A stretch of 64,000 nt of DNA from Parabacteroides sp. PF5-9 (GCF_029893105.1 NZ_JARXWG010000011.1:1-64000), one strand, 5' to 3'. Positions 32,495-42,192 are shown, numbered from the stretch's first letter. Numbers and translations are program-made. The notes: generated from the sequence alone by a model not told the origin.

Positions 32495-34992
32495 GGAATA
32501 TATTAAAAGCAGCCACGTTGGAAAGCAAATTTCCCCTGTTGGCAGCCGAACACGATTGTATCATCAGTAAGGATGCCGATGTTACAGTGGCGTTCCGGGT
32601 AGAGCTACCCGAACTATTCACTGTTACCGGGGTTGAATACGAAGCGATACATTCTGCTTGGCATAAGGCAATCAAAGTATTACCCGATTACAGTATTGTA
32701 CATAAACAGGACTGGTTTATCAAAGAAAACTATACCCCTGAAATCCAAAAGGATGGGTTAAGTTTCCTGTCCCGCAGTTTTGAACGGCATTTCAATGAAA
32801 GACCGTTCCTGAATCATACCTGTTACCTGTTCCTGACAAAAACCACAAAGGAAAGAAGCCGTACCCAAAGTAATTTTAATACGCTTTGCCGGGGCTTCAT
32901 CATTCCAAAGGAAATTCAGGATAAGGAAACAGTAACGAAATTTTTGGAATCGGTCGGGCAGTTTGAACGGATTATGAACGATTCGGGATTTATCACCCTT
33001 ACCCGCCTGAACTCGGATGAGATTACCGGAACGCCGGAAAAAGCTGGGATTATCGAAAAATACTTTTCCCTGTCGCAAAGCGATACGACTACCTTACTGG
33101 ATATGCAACTGAATCTCGAAGATATGCGTATCGGCGACAATACCTTGTGTTTACATACGCTTTCGGATGTAGAAGACCTGCCGGGTGCGGTTACTACTGA
33201 TTCACGTTACGAAAAGCTGTCCACTGACCGTAGCGACTGCCGTTTGTCGTTCGCTTCACCTGTGGGCGTATTGCTTTCCTGTAACCATATCTATAATCAG
33301 TATATCTTTATAGACGACCATGCGGAAAACCTGAAACGCTTTGAGAAGCAAGCCCGCAATATGCACTCGCTGTCTAAATACAGCCGTTCCAATCAGGTGA
33401 ATAAAGAGTGGATAGAAGAGTACCTAAACGAAGCGCACAGTCAGGGTTTGACCTCTGTTCGCTGCCATTGCAACGTAATGGCATGGGCGGATGATAAGGA
33501 AGAATTAAAGCATATCAAGAATGACGTGGGAAGCCAGCTTGCCTTGATGGAGTGCAAGCCCCGCCACAATACAACGGATACCCCGACCCTTTACTGGGCG
33601 GGTATCCCCGGCAATGAAGCCGATTTTCCGGCGGAAGAATCCTTCTTTACCTTCATTGAACAGGCTTTGTGCTTCTTTACGGAAGAAACGAACTACCAAT
33701 CATCACCCAGTCCTTTCGGGATTAAGATGGTGGACAGGCTCACCGGAAAACCGCTTCACATTGATATTTCCGATTTGCCCATGAAAAAAGGAATTATTAC
33801 GAACCGTAATAAATTCATTCTTGGGCCAAGCGGAAGTGGAAAATCCTTCTTCACCAACCACATGGTACGCCAGTATTACGAACAGGGTACACACGTCCTG
33901 TTAGTGGATACCGGAAATTCCTATCAGGGATTATGCGAATTAATCCACCGGAAAACTGGCGGGAAAGATGGCGTGTATTTTACATATACCGAAGATAACC
34001 CAATTTCATTTAATCCATTCTATACCGAAGATAACATCTTCGATATTGAGAAGCGGGAATCCATTAAAACGCTTATCCTGACCTTGTGGAAACAGGAACA
34101 TGAAAAGCCCACCGGGGCGGAAAGCGTTGCCTTGTCCAATGCTGTAAGCGACTTTATCAACCTGATAACACAGGATAAATCCATTGTACCCAGCTTCAAT
34201 TCCTTTTACGAGTTTATTAAAAATGAATACCGGAATAACCTGAACGAACAGAACGTTCGGGAAAAGGATTTCGATATTGATAATTTCCTATTCGTGTTGC
34301 AACCTTTTTATAAAGGTGGTGAATACGATTATCTGCTGAACTCGGATAAAGAACTGGACTTGTTGAACAAACGCTTCATCGTTTTTGAGGTGGATGCCAT
34401 CAAAGATAACCCCGTGCTTTTCCCTGTGGTTACAATCATTTTGATGGAAGTTTTCATCAACAAAATGAGGCGGTTAAAGGGTATTCGTAAGATGTTGCTT
34501 TTGGAAGAAGCGTGGAAGGCTATCGCCAAAGACAGCATGGCACATTACCTGAAATATCTGTTCAAAACAGTGCGTAAATACTTCGGCGAAGCGGTGGTAG
34601 TAACACAAGAAGTGGACGACATTGTCCATTCTCCCATTGTGAAAGAATCCATCATTACGAACTCCGACTGTAAAATCCTGCTCGACCAGCGCAAATACAT
34701 GAACAAGTTCGATAGCATACAAGCGATGCTGGGTTTGACCGACAAAGAAAAGGCGCAAATACTTTCCATCAACATGGCGAACCATCCGGGACGGAAATAC
34801 AAAGAAGTATGGATAGGACTGGGTGGCGTACAATCGGCTGTGTATGCCACAGAAGTAAGTTTAGAAGAATATTACGCATTTACAACGGAAGAAACCGAAA
34901 AACTCGAACTGTTCAAACTCGCCGAAAGACTGGATGGCGACCTTGAACTGGCTATTAAACAGCTTGCCGAAAGCAAGCGTAATCCTAATTAA
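32491..34992 (+). CDS. traG: TraG, VirB4-type conjugation ATPase
   Basis: An 833-aa ATPase that powers assembly of the secretion channel. Walker A ILGPSGSGKSFF is near residue 446, Walker B KMLLLEEAWKAI near 668, and VVTQEVDDIV near 705. The N-terminal half has the CagE/TrbE-like domain. Length is normal. Confidence 0.93.
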   Translation: MRNILKAATLESKFPLLAAEHDCIISKDADVTVAFRVELPELFTVTGVEYEAIHSAWHKAIKVLPDYSIVHKQDWFIKENYTPEIQKDGLSFLSRSFERHFNERPFLNHTCYLFLTKTTKERSRTQSNFNTLCRGFIIPKEIQDKETVTKFLESVGQFERIMNDSGFITLTRLNSDEITGTPEKAGIIEKYFSLSQSDTTTLLDMQLNLEDMRIGDNTLCLHTLSDVEDLPGAVTTDSRYEKLSTDRSDCRLSFASPVGVLLSCNHIYNQYIFIDDHAENLKRFEKQARNMHSLSKYSRSNQVNKEWIEEYLNEAHSQGLTSVRCHCNVMAWADDKEELKHIKNDVGSQLALMECKPRHNTTDTPTLYWAGIPGNEADFPAEESFFTFIEQALCFFTEETNYQSSPSPFGIKMVDRLTGKPLHIDISDLPMKKGIITNRNKFILGPSGSGKSFFTNHMVRQYYEQGTHVLLVDTGNSYQGLCELIHRKTGGKDGVYFTYTEDNPISFNPFYTEDNIFDIEKRESIKTLILTLWKQEHEKPTGAESVALSNAVSDFINLITQDKSIVPSFNSFYEFIKNEYRNNLNEQNVREKDFDIDNFLFVLQPFYKGGEYDYLLNSDKELDLLNKRFIVFEVDAIKDNPVLFPVVTIILMEVFINKMRRLKGIRKMLLLEEAWKAIAKDSMAHYLKYLFKTVRKYFGEAVVVTQEVDDIVHSPIVKESIITNSDCKILLDQRKYMNKFDSIQAMLGLTDKEKAQILSINMANHPGRKYKEVWIGLGGVQSAVYATEVSLEEYYAFTTEETEKLELFKLAERLDGDLELAIKQLAESKRNPN

Positions 34993-35004
34993 AATCAAAT
35001 CAAT

Positions 35005-35361
35005 ATGAAACAAATAAGATTCATCTTCCCGATGCTTCTGTGTGCTGTCCTGCTGGCTTTGTCTTCCTGTAAGGAAACCAACGCCGACCGACTGAAAGCC
35101 ATGTGTGGACATTGGGAAAGCGTTACGAACCGACCATCGTTCACGGTCTTTGAAAGTGCGGATGGCTATAAAGTAACCATGCAACGAAGAACCCGCAGGG
35201 GCGAAACCCGTGCGGAAACCTACCAAATCATAGAAAAAGACGGATACCTGTTTATCGAAACGGGATTTTCGATACTGATAAGCTATGATAGCGAAACCGA
35301 CAGGATACTGCTATCCTCCGGCGGTGAGTATGTAAGAAGTAAGAAACAATCAAAAAATTAA
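35005..35361 (+). CDS. DUF3876 lipoprotein (TraH position)
   Basis: A 118-aa lipoprotein, lipobox ALSSC at about residue 22, followed by MCGHWESVTNRPSFTVFE and a beta-rich domain. DUF3876 proteins occupy this slot between traG and traI in related elements. Function is not known. Confidence 0.75.
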   Translation: MKQIRFIFPMLLCAVLLALSSCKETNADRLKAMCGHWESVTNRPSFTVFESADGYKVTMQRRTRRGETRAETYQIIEKDGYLFIETGFSILISYDSETDRILLSSGGEYVRSKKQSKN

Positions 35362-35365
35362 AGCA

Positions 35366-35995
35366 ATGAAAACAAAAATAATGATGTTAGCTGTGGCACT
35401 CTGCCTGTTTGTAGGTAACGCCAGCGCACAATGGGCGGTAATCGACCCGACAAATTTGGCTCAAGGTATTGTCAATACCACCAAAGAAATTGCACAGACT
35501 TCAAAGACTGTCAGTAATACACTGGATACTTTCAAGGAAACTAAAAAATTGTACGACCAAGGCAAGCAATATTATGATGCCTTGAAATCGGTAAACAATT
35601 TGGTGAAAGATGCCCGGAAAGTACAAAAAACCGTGCTTCTACTCGGTGAGATTACGGATATATATGTTACCAACTTCCAGCTAATGTTATCGGATAAGAA
35701 CTTCCGACCGGAAGAACTCAATGCCATTGCGTTCGGATATTCCAAACTGTTGGAAGAAAGTTCGGATGTACTTACGGAACTGAAAAATGTAGTGAATATC
35801 AACGGGCTGTCCATGACAGATGCCGAACGTATGGAACGGATAGACAAAGCATATAATTCCGTATTAAATTACCGGAACTTGGTTTCTTATTATACCCGTA
35901 AGAATATATCCGTGTCTTACCTGCGGGCAAAGAAAATCAGCGATACCGACCGTGTAATGGCTCTGTATGGAACTGCTAACGATAGATACTGGTAA
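35366..35995 (+). CDS. traI: TraI (DUF4141)
   Basis: A 209-aa exported protein, signal cleaved after ASAQ, mostly helical with coiled-coil character (TTKEIAQTSKTVSNTLDTFKETKKLYDQGKQ split over residues 35-65). It corresponds to a VirB5-like minor pilus component by position. It starts five bases after the lipoprotein. Confidence 0.87.
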   Translation: MKTKIMMLAVALCLFVGNASAQWAVIDPTNLAQGIVNTTKEIAQTSKTVSNTLDTFKETKKLYDQGKQYYDALKSVNNLVKDARKVQKTVLLLGEITDIYVTNFQLMLSDKNFRPEELNAIAFGYSKLLEESSDVLTELKNVVNINGLSMTDAERMERIDKAYNSVLNYRNLVSYYTRKNISVSYLRAKKISDTDRVMALYGTANDRYW

Positions 35996-35997
35996 TT

Positions 35998-37008
35998 ATG
36001 ACATTGTTAGCCGTTGATTGGGGAAACCTGCATGAGATTCTGAAAAATCTTTATGTGGATATGATGCCCTTGTGCAGTAACATGACAGGGGTAGCCAAAG
36101 GTGTGGCGGGATTGGGTGCATTATTCTATGTGGCTGCAAAGGTATGGCAAGCCCTATCGAGAGCCGAACCGATAGATGTGTACCCGCTTTTGCGACCTTT
36201 CGCCATTGGTCTGTGCATTATGTTCTTTCCGACTATCGTTTTGGGAACGATAAACAGTGTACTATCCCCGGTAGTAAAAGGAACGAATCAAATTCTGGAA
36301 GGACAAACCTTCGATATGAATAAGTACCGGGAACTGAAAGATAAAAAGGAATATGAAGCTATGCTTCGGAATCCTGAAACCGCTTACCTCGTTTCCGATG
36401 AAGAGTTTGACAAGCAACTGGATGAACTGGGCTGGTCGCCTTCGGATTTGATTACAACGATGGGGATGTATATGGAACGGGCTTCTTACAATATAAAGAA
36501 AGCAGTCCGGGACTGGTTCAGGGAACTGCTGGAAATACTCTTTCAGGCTGCTGCCCTTGTCATTGACACGATACGGACGTTCTATTTGATTGTATTAGCC
36601 ATACTTGGCCCGATTGCTTTTGCAATATCGGTCTATGATGGCTTCCAATCAACCTTAACGCAATGGATAACACGCTATGTAAGCGTGTACCTGTGGCTTC
36701 CCGTATCAGATTTATTCAGTTCCATCCTTGCCCGGATTCAGGTCTTAATGCTGGAACGTGATTTACAGTTATTGGACGACCCCAGTTTTATACCCGACAG
36801 TTCCAATACGGTTTACATCATTTTTATGATTATCGGAATTGTGGGATACTTCACCATCCCAACAGTATCCAACTGGATTATTCAGGCTGGCGGATTGGGT
36901 GGTATGAACCGAAATCTTTCTAAAACAGCAAGTGGTGGCGGAAACCTTGCGGGTGCAGCAGCCGGGGCAGTAGGTGGAAACATCGCCGGAAAATTAATTA
37001 AAAAATAA
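35998..37008 (+). CDS. traJ: TraJ, VirB6/TrbL-like inner-membrane protein
   Basis: A 336-aa polytopic membrane protein with five or more helices, among them FAIGLCIMFFPTIVLGTINSV, TFYLIVLAILGPIAFAISVYDG and YIIFMIIGIVGYFTIPTVSNW, and a Gly/Ala-rich end. It forms part of the inner-membrane core of the channel. Two bases separate it from traI. Confidence 0.88.
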   Translation: MTLLAVDWGNLHEILKNLYVDMMPLCSNMTGVAKGVAGLGALFYVAAKVWQALSRAEPIDVYPLLRPFAIGLCIMFFPTIVLGTINSVLSPVVKGTNQILEGQTFDMNKYRELKDKKEYEAMLRNPETAYLVSDEEFDKQLDELGWSPSDLITTMGMYMERASYNIKKAVRDWFRELLEILFQAAALVIDTIRTFYLIVLAILGPIAFAISVYDGFQSTLTQWITRYVSVYLWLPVSDLFSSILARIQVLMLERDLQLLDDPSFIPDSSNTVYIIFMIIGIVGYFTIPTVSNWIIQAGGLGGMNRNLSKTASGGGNLAGAAAGAVGGNIAGKLIKK

Positions 37009-37019
37009 ACAGTAAAAAT

Positions 37020-37643
37020 ATGGAGTTTAAAAGTTTAAAAAATATAGAAACCAGTTTCAAGCAAATACGCCTGTTCGGGATTGTATTTGTATGCCTGTGT
37101 GCCGGGATTGTAGGTTATGCCCTTTGGAACTCGTACAGTTTTGCAGAAAAACAGCGTGAAAAGATTTACGTTCTCGATGGGGGGAAATCCCTTATGCTGG
37201 CACTTTCGCAGGACTTATCACAGAACCGTCCCGTAGAAGCAAAGGAACACGTTCGGCGTTTCCACGAACTCTTTTTCACCCTTTCACCGGATAAGAACGC
37301 CATTGAATCAAACATACAGCGTTCATTGTACCTAACGGATAAAAGTGCTTTCAACTATTATAAGGACTTATCCGAAAAGGGGTATTATAACCGTATCATT
37401 TCCGGGAATATCAACCAGTCGGTACAGGTGGACAGTGTAATATGCAACTTCGACCACTATCCCTATCAAGTGGCGACCTATGCCCGGCAAATGATTATCA
37501 GGGAAAGTAGTGTTACCGAAAGAAGCCTTATCACCCGATGCCGGTTGCTGAACTCCGTAAGGAGTGATAACAACCCGCATGGCTTTACCATTGAAGCTTT
37601 TGAGATTACGGAAAATAAAGATTTACAGGTATTAAAACGGTAA
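37020..37643 (+). CDS. traK: TraK, VirB8-like
   Basis: A 207-aa bitopic protein: short cytoplasmic N-terminus, one helix (IRLFGIVFVCLCAGIVGYALW) and a periplasmic NTF2-like domain with VRRFHELFFTLSPD. The arrangement is that of VirB8/TrbF, which nucleates assembly of the secretion complex. Confidence 0.88.
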   Translation: MEFKSLKNIETSFKQIRLFGIVFVCLCAGIVGYALWNSYSFAEKQREKIYVLDGGKSLMLALSQDLSQNRPVEAKEHVRRFHELFFTLSPDKNAIESNIQRSLYLTDKSAFNYYKDLSEKGYYNRIISGNINQSVQVDSVICNFDHYPYQVATYARQMIIRESSVTERSLITRCRLLNSVRSDNNPHGFTIEAFEITENKDLQVLKR

Positions 37644-37647
37644 GGCT

Positions 37648-37950
37648 ATGGTAAAGAAATCATTAACAAACCTGCGGGACTGGGTAGATGATAAGCTGCG
37701 TTACGCTTGCGGAAGCCTGTCGAAAGATGCCCGGATAATCATTATCATAACCTTTATTCTCGGCGGTAGTATCCTATCTATTTACTGGACGGTTTCTTCC
37801 ATATATAATATAGGAAAGAAAAGTGCGGAAAAAGAATTTTTGGAGATAAGGCATATTGAACGCTTGGAACTGGAACGGAAAGACAGTATAAACCATTATC
37901 AATTACAAAAATATGGAACAGAATCAGAATTTGAATCAGGAAACGAGTAA
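37648..37950 (+). CDS. traL: TraL (DUF3989)
   Basis: A 100-aa protein with one membrane helix (IIIIITFILGGSILSIYWTVS) and a charged C-terminus. The gene overlaps traM by 38 bases. Size and place define TraL; function is not known. Confidence 0.82.
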   Translation: MVKKSLTNLRDWVDDKLRYACGSLSKDARIIIIITFILGGSILSIYWTVSSIYNIGKKSAEKEFLEIRHIERLELERKDSINHYQLQKYGTESEFESGNE

Positions 37951-39247
37951 CAACAAAGAAGGGAAAGAGAAAAAGCAACTTTCCCCGCAGGAATTACAGA
38001 AACGGAAGAAACTTATCATCTTCCCGTTGATGTTCCTTGCTTTTGCCGGATGTATGTGGCTGATATTTGCCCCGTCCTCAAAAGACGAAGTAAAGCCGGA
38101 CGAAATCGGCGGTTTTAATGCCGATATACCCTTACCCAAAGAAGACGGGATATATGGCGATAAAAAGACGGCTTACGAACAGGAATCCATGAAGTCGAAA
38201 CAGGAAGACCGGATGCGTTCTTTGCAGGACTTCGGCTTTACATTGGGTGAAGAAAATAAGGTTACGGATAACTTGAGCCTGACCGCCGACCTGCCGGAAG
38301 AACAACCATCAAGTAACAGCCGGAGTTATTACGGCGGTTCTTCCCGCAATGGTTCTTATGTCCAATCTTCGGCTTATGCCTATCAGGATATAAACCGACA
38401 GTTGGGAAGTTTTTACGAAACGCCCAAAGAAGACCCGGAAAAAGAAGAACTGGCACGGAAGATTGAAGAACTGGAATCCCGGCTGTATGAACGGGAAAAT
38501 ACCCAAAGTACGGCGGATGAACAACTGGCACTACTTGAAAAATCCTATGAACTGGCAGCCAAATACATGAACGGCGGGCAGGAACAGGCAGTAAAGCAGG
38601 TAACGCCAACTGCATCCATACAGGGAAAGGTTCAGGCGTTGCCTGTGCAAGCCGTAACAGAACAAACCGTTTCGGGACTTCAAGTACCTATGAGTGATGC
38701 GGAGTTTATTGCAGCATACAGCCAGCCCCGGAATTATGGATTTAATACGGCGGTCGGAACTGGGTCGTTAATGGGAAAGAATACGATTCTTGCCTGTATC
38801 CATGAAGACCAGTCGGTGATGGACGGGCAGAATGTCCGCCTTCGCCTGTTAGAGCCGTTACAGGCGGGTCATATCAGGATGCCGAAAAACAGCTTGTTAT
38901 CAGGAACGGCACGGGTTCAGGGTGAGCGCATGGATATTAATATCTCTTCATTGGAATATGAAGGTAATATCATTCCGGTTGAATTGGTAGTCTATGATTC
39001 GGACGGGCAGAAAGGTTTATCCGTTCCGTCCTCGCTGGAAATGCAAGCCCTGAACGAAGGTATGGCAAATATCGGTGCTGGGCTTGGCTCAAGCTTTACC
39101 GTCAATCAAAATGCGGGGGCTGCCATCGTTTCGGATTTGACAAGGGGTGTTCTGCAAGGCGGGTCGCAATACCTGTCAAAGAAGTTCAGGACAGTAAAAG
39201 TGAACCTGAAAGCCGATTACAAAGTAATGCTATTCACAAAACAGTAA
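37913..39247 (+). CDS. traM: TraM, VirB10-like
   Basis: A 444-aa protein with a cytoplasmic head, one membrane helix (LIIFPLMFLAFAGCMWLIF, about residues 34-52), a long low-complexity spacer (SNSRSYYGGSSRNGSYVQSS) with coiled coil, and a C-terminal barrel-like domain with ILACIHEDQSVMDGQNVRLRLLEP. It connects inner and outer membranes in the channel. Confidence 0.9.
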   Translation: MEQNQNLNQETSNNKEGKEKKQLSPQELQKRKKLIIFPLMFLAFAGCMWLIFAPSSKDEVKPDEIGGFNADIPLPKEDGIYGDKKTAYEQESMKSKQEDRMRSLQDFGFTLGEENKVTDNLSLTADLPEEQPSSNSRSYYGGSSRNGSYVQSSAYAYQDINRQLGSFYETPKEDPEKEELARKIEELESRLYERENTQSTADEQLALLEKSYELAAKYMNGGQEQAVKQVTPTASIQGKVQALPVQAVTEQTVSGLQVPMSDAEFIAAYSQPRNYGFNTAVGTGSLMGKNTILACIHEDQSVMDGQNVRLRLLEPLQAGHIRMPKNSLLSGTARVQGERMDINISSLEYEGNIIPVELVVYDSDGQKGLSVPSSLEMQALNEGMANIGAGLGSSFTVNQNAGAAIVSDLTRGVLQGGSQYLSKKFRTVKVNLKADYKVMLFTKQ

Positions 39248-39251
39248 TAAC

Positions 39252-39331
39252 AACCACAAAAATTTCTCAATTATTAATCCGCCGGGAAGCGGGCTATCCA
39301 CCCGCCAATGGCAACTAAAAATCAATTTGTA
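39252..39331 (+). promoter_or_regulatory. conserved structured leader of traN
   Basis: AACCACAAAAATTTCTCAATT is followed by hairpin GCGGG (39289-39293) / CCCGC (39301-39305) with loop CTATCCA. It is a second copy of the traE leader, with the loop sequence conserved. Confidence 0.6.
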
Positions 39332-40240
39332 ATGAAAAAGTTATTTATCATGTTCGCACTGGTTATCGGTGCAGTAACGGTCAAAGCGCAAAGCAACGAT
39401 TTGTTTCTGGGTATTACCCAAAAATTTCCTTACGGGCAGATGGTTACGCCTTACGGTGTTCAGGTAACGTTTGCCAAAACGGTACACATTATTTTCCCTT
39501 CCACAGTCAAATACGTGGATTTGGGTTCAACCCATCTTATCGCAGGAAAAGCGGATGGGGCAGAAAATGTTATCCGTGTCAAAGCTTCTACCGAAGGATT
39601 TCCGGGAGAAACTAACTTTTCGGTTATCTGTGAGGACGGCAGTTTTTATTCCTTCAACGCCAAATACGCCAATGAACCGGAAATGCTGAACATCGAAATG
39701 AAAGATTTCCTTGAGAATGAAAGCATAACCGATTATTCCCATACCCGGATGAACATTTACTTCCGTGAACTGGGGAACGAATCGCCGTTGCTGGTGAAAC
39801 TGATAATGCAGTCCATCTATAAAAACAATGACCGGGAGATACGCCACTTGGGATGCAAGCGTTTTGGAATACAGTTCTTAATCAAAGGTATTTATGTGCA
39901 TAATGGGATGTTTTATTTCCATACACAGGCGAAGAACTCTTCCAATGTTCCGTTTGACACGGACTTTATCAAATTTAAGGTTGTTGATAAGAAGGTGGCA
40001 AAGCGTACCGCCATTCAGGAATCAGTTTTGTATCCTGTCCGCAGTTTTAACGAAGTGATTACCATAGGCGGGAAGTCCACAGTCCGCACAGTCTATACCT
40101 TACCGAAGTTCACGATTCCGGATGATAAAATACTGGTGGTAGAGCTGGTCGAAAAGAACGGTGGCCGTCACCAAAATATCCGTATCGAAAGTTCAGATAT
40201 TGTGAACGCCAGAGTAATTAACGAACTTAAAATCAAGTAA
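39332..40240 (+). CDS. traN: TraN (DUF4138), VirB9-like
   Basis: A 302-aa exported protein with signal MKKLFIMFALVIGAVTVKAQ. The mature part is beta-rich, with VQVTFAKTVHIIFPSTVKYVDLG near the N-terminus. I start at ATG 39332 because this puts the signal peptide at the N-terminus and gives the same leader-to-start spacing as traE; ATG 39308 adds eight residues. It is the periplasmic/outer-membrane partner of TraM. Confidence 0.88.
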   Translation: MKKLFIMFALVIGAVTVKAQSNDLFLGITQKFPYGQMVTPYGVQVTFAKTVHIIFPSTVKYVDLGSTHLIAGKADGAENVIRVKASTEGFPGETNFSVICEDGSFYSFNAKYANEPEMLNIEMKDFLENESITDYSHTRMNIYFRELGNESPLLVKLIMQSIYKNNDREIRHLGCKRFGIQFLIKGIYVHNGMFYFHTQAKNSSNVPFDTDFIKFKVVDKKVAKRTAIQESVLYPVRSFNEVITIGGKSTVRTVYTLPKFTIPDDKILVVELVEKNGGRHQNIRIESSDIVNARVINELKIK

Positions 40241-40241
40241 A

Positions 40242-40823
40242 ATGAAGAAGTTAATCTGTGTTATAGCAGTGTTGTGTTTTTGCCAGACTTTTAACCTGGC
40301 ACACGCACAACGTTACCTGCCCGGACAAAAGGGAATCCAACTTACGGGCGGAATGGCGGACGGATTTAAGAAGCCCGGTAAACCGGAATCGGCATATTAT
40401 TTCGGTGCTGCGCTTGCCACTTATACCAAAAACGGAAACCGTTGGGTGGTCGGTGCGGAATACTTCAATAAGGAGTATGAATATAAGAATGTAACCGTGC
40501 CTGTAAGCCAGTTTACGGGCGAAGGCGGGTATTATATCAAAATCCTTTCCGACCGCCGGAAAACGTTCTTCCTGTCCTTCGGGTTGTCGGCTCTTGCCGG
40601 ATACGAAACAAGTAACTGGGGAGATAAGGAACTATACGATGGCTCTACTCTTACCAATAAGGATGCCTTTATTTATGGCGGGGCTGCTACGCTTGAATTG
40701 GAAACTTACCTGACGGACAGGGTGGTTTTCCTTATCAATGCCCGTGAACGTGCGCTGTTCGGCTCTTCCATCGGAAAGTTTCACACACAGTTCGGAATAG
40801 GATTCAAGTTTATAATAAATTAA
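40242..40823 (+). CDS. traO: TraO outer-membrane protein
   Basis: A 193-aa exported protein (signal ends AHAQ) with alternating strands and glycine turns, GIQLTGGMADGF, ALATYTKNGNRWVVGAEYF, and a C-terminal FGIGFKFIIN typical of small outer-membrane barrels. One base after traN. Confidence 0.87.
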   Translation: MKKLICVIAVLCFCQTFNLAHAQRYLPGQKGIQLTGGMADGFKKPGKPESAYYFGAALATYTKNGNRWVVGAEYFNKEYEYKNVTVPVSQFTGEGGYYIKILSDRRKTFFLSFGLSALAGYETSNWGDKELYDGSTLTNKDAFIYGGAATLELETYLTDRVVFLINARERALFGSSIGKFHTQFGIGFKFIIN

Positions 40824-40829
40824 TGCGAT

Positions 40830-41273
40830 ATGAAAAAGATAATCAGAAACATATTAATGGGGGTGTACTTGCTGGGAGCAATGCTGCTGGTGTTTTCTTG
40901 TGATGATAAGCTGGATGTCCAGCAGGTTTACCCGTTCACGGTAACAACGATGCCCGTACAAAAACGGATTAAGATGGGTGAAACGGCAGAAATCCGTTTT
41001 CAACTTCAAAGGGAAGGCTATTATGAAGAAACGAAGTATTTCATCAGGTATTTCCAGCCGGATGGTAAAGGTACGCTGCGGATGGCGGACGGAACATTAT
41101 TTCTTCCGAATGATTTGTACCCGCTTCCGGGCGAAACGTTCCGGCTATACTATACTTCCGCTTCCACCGACCAGCAACAAATTGACGTATACATTGAAGA
41201 CAGCTTCGGACAGGTGGTACAGCTAACGTTTGCTTTCAATAATGAGAATGAGAAAGAAGAGCAGAAGGAATGA
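40830..41273 (+). CDS. traQ: TraQ (DUF3872) lipoprotein
   Basis: A 147-aa lipoprotein, lipobox LVFSC near residue 24, then an Ig-like beta domain (FTVTTMPVQKRIKMGETAEIRFQL). It directly follows traO; in CTnDOT a primase gene, traP, lies between. This is the last gene of the transfer operon. Confidence 0.85.
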   Translation: MKKIIRNILMGVYLLGAMLLVFSCDDKLDVQQVYPFTVTTMPVQKRIKMGETAEIRFQLQREGYYEETKYFIRYFQPDGKGTLRMADGTLFLPNDLYPLPGETFRLYYTSASTDQQQIDVYIEDSFGQVVQLTFAFNNENEKEEQKE

Positions 41274-41400
41274 ATACAATATATGTATGTATAGCTGTCT
41301 ATCAGTTCCTATCATGGTGCTGGATATCTATAAGTATTAAGAACGCACCCACAGATATAGAGTTGTGGGGTGAAGAAATAGATTGAATTTAAATATGTTG

Positions 41401-41433
41401 AAAAAGTCGAGTAAAATAATTACTCGACTTTTT
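41401..41433 (+). terminator. terminator of tra operon
   Basis: AAAAAGTCGAGTA (41401-41413) and TACTCGACTTTTT (41421-41433) form a perfect 13-pair stem with a seven-base loop and U-run. This is the strongest terminator in the window and lies 128 bases after traQ. Confidence 0.9.
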
Positions 41434-41466
41434 ATTATGAGTATTTTTGCAGAAATAAAAATATTT

Positions 41467-42036
41467 ATGAGCCAAATAGTCTTTCAATTCATCGAATTAG
41501 TAAAAAGGAGAAGTGAAGAAAATAAGCTTTCTCTAAATAAGCTTTACGAAAATCGTCTATTCGGTAACTGCATATCAATACTAAGACAGGAAGTAGATAC
41601 ATTCATACGGATTATCTACTTAGGTCGTCTTAATTCTGTTCAGGAGAGAGAAAGGCTTATAAGTCTAACTTTTAATGATGAAAAATGGAACACTTTAACT
41701 GTAAATAGCAAAATGAAAATAATTACAGATAAAGACATGGTAGATATTGCTTCCGAAGTTAAAGGATATGTTCAATACCTTTATAAATTTGGATGTGGTT
41801 TTATTCATTTGTCCAACTTTCATAATTACCAAAACGAGAATCCATTTGGGAAATTAAAATTGAACGAACAAATTGATATTAAGTTTTATCTACATCAATA
41901 TCATGGTTTCCCGATTGAAAATAATCTAACTATTGAATCAATAGAGAATCTTATACCCAAAATATTCGATAAGATTTCTCAAAATATGCTGTACTATAAT
42001 GAACAATTATTGAACAACGAAAGTATTGATTTCTAA
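41467..42036 (+). CDS. hypothetical protein after tra operon
   Basis: A 189-aa soluble, mainly helical protein (MSQIVFQFIELVKRRSEENKLSL...FGNCISILRQEVDTFIRIIYLGR...IHLSNFHNYQNENPF). The reading frame extends back to 41383, but that region contains the tra terminator and a -7-like TATTTTTG (41442-41449), so a start at ATG 41467 (or 41437) is more likely. Base composition is AT-richer than the tra genes. I do not recognise the family; an accessory cargo gene. Confidence 0.6.
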   Translation: MSQIVFQFIELVKRRSEENKLSLNKLYENRLFGNCISILRQEVDTFIRIIYLGRLNSVQERERLISLTFNDEKWNTLTVNSKMKIITDKDMVDIASEVKGYVQYLYKFGCGFIHLSNFHNYQNENPFGKLKLNEQIDIKFYLHQYHGFPIENNLTIESIENLIPKIFDKISQNMLYYNEQLLNNESIDF

Positions 42037-42192
42037 CATAATTTCAGCTTATTTATATGAAAGGATCCACCGGGTTAGCGGTGGATCCTTTCATCAATAA
42101 AAATCAAAAGTTTGGAAAGCGGTTTCTTTGCTACTTTCTTTTTCAGAACACTTCACGAAAGAAAGTAGCGGGCGGAGTTTCCGCCCGTTGGT

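Noticed and set aside
41383-41466. Longer start for the gene ending at 42036
   Set aside because: These codons contain the perfect 13-pair tra terminator and a -7-like box, so they are unlikely to be translated.
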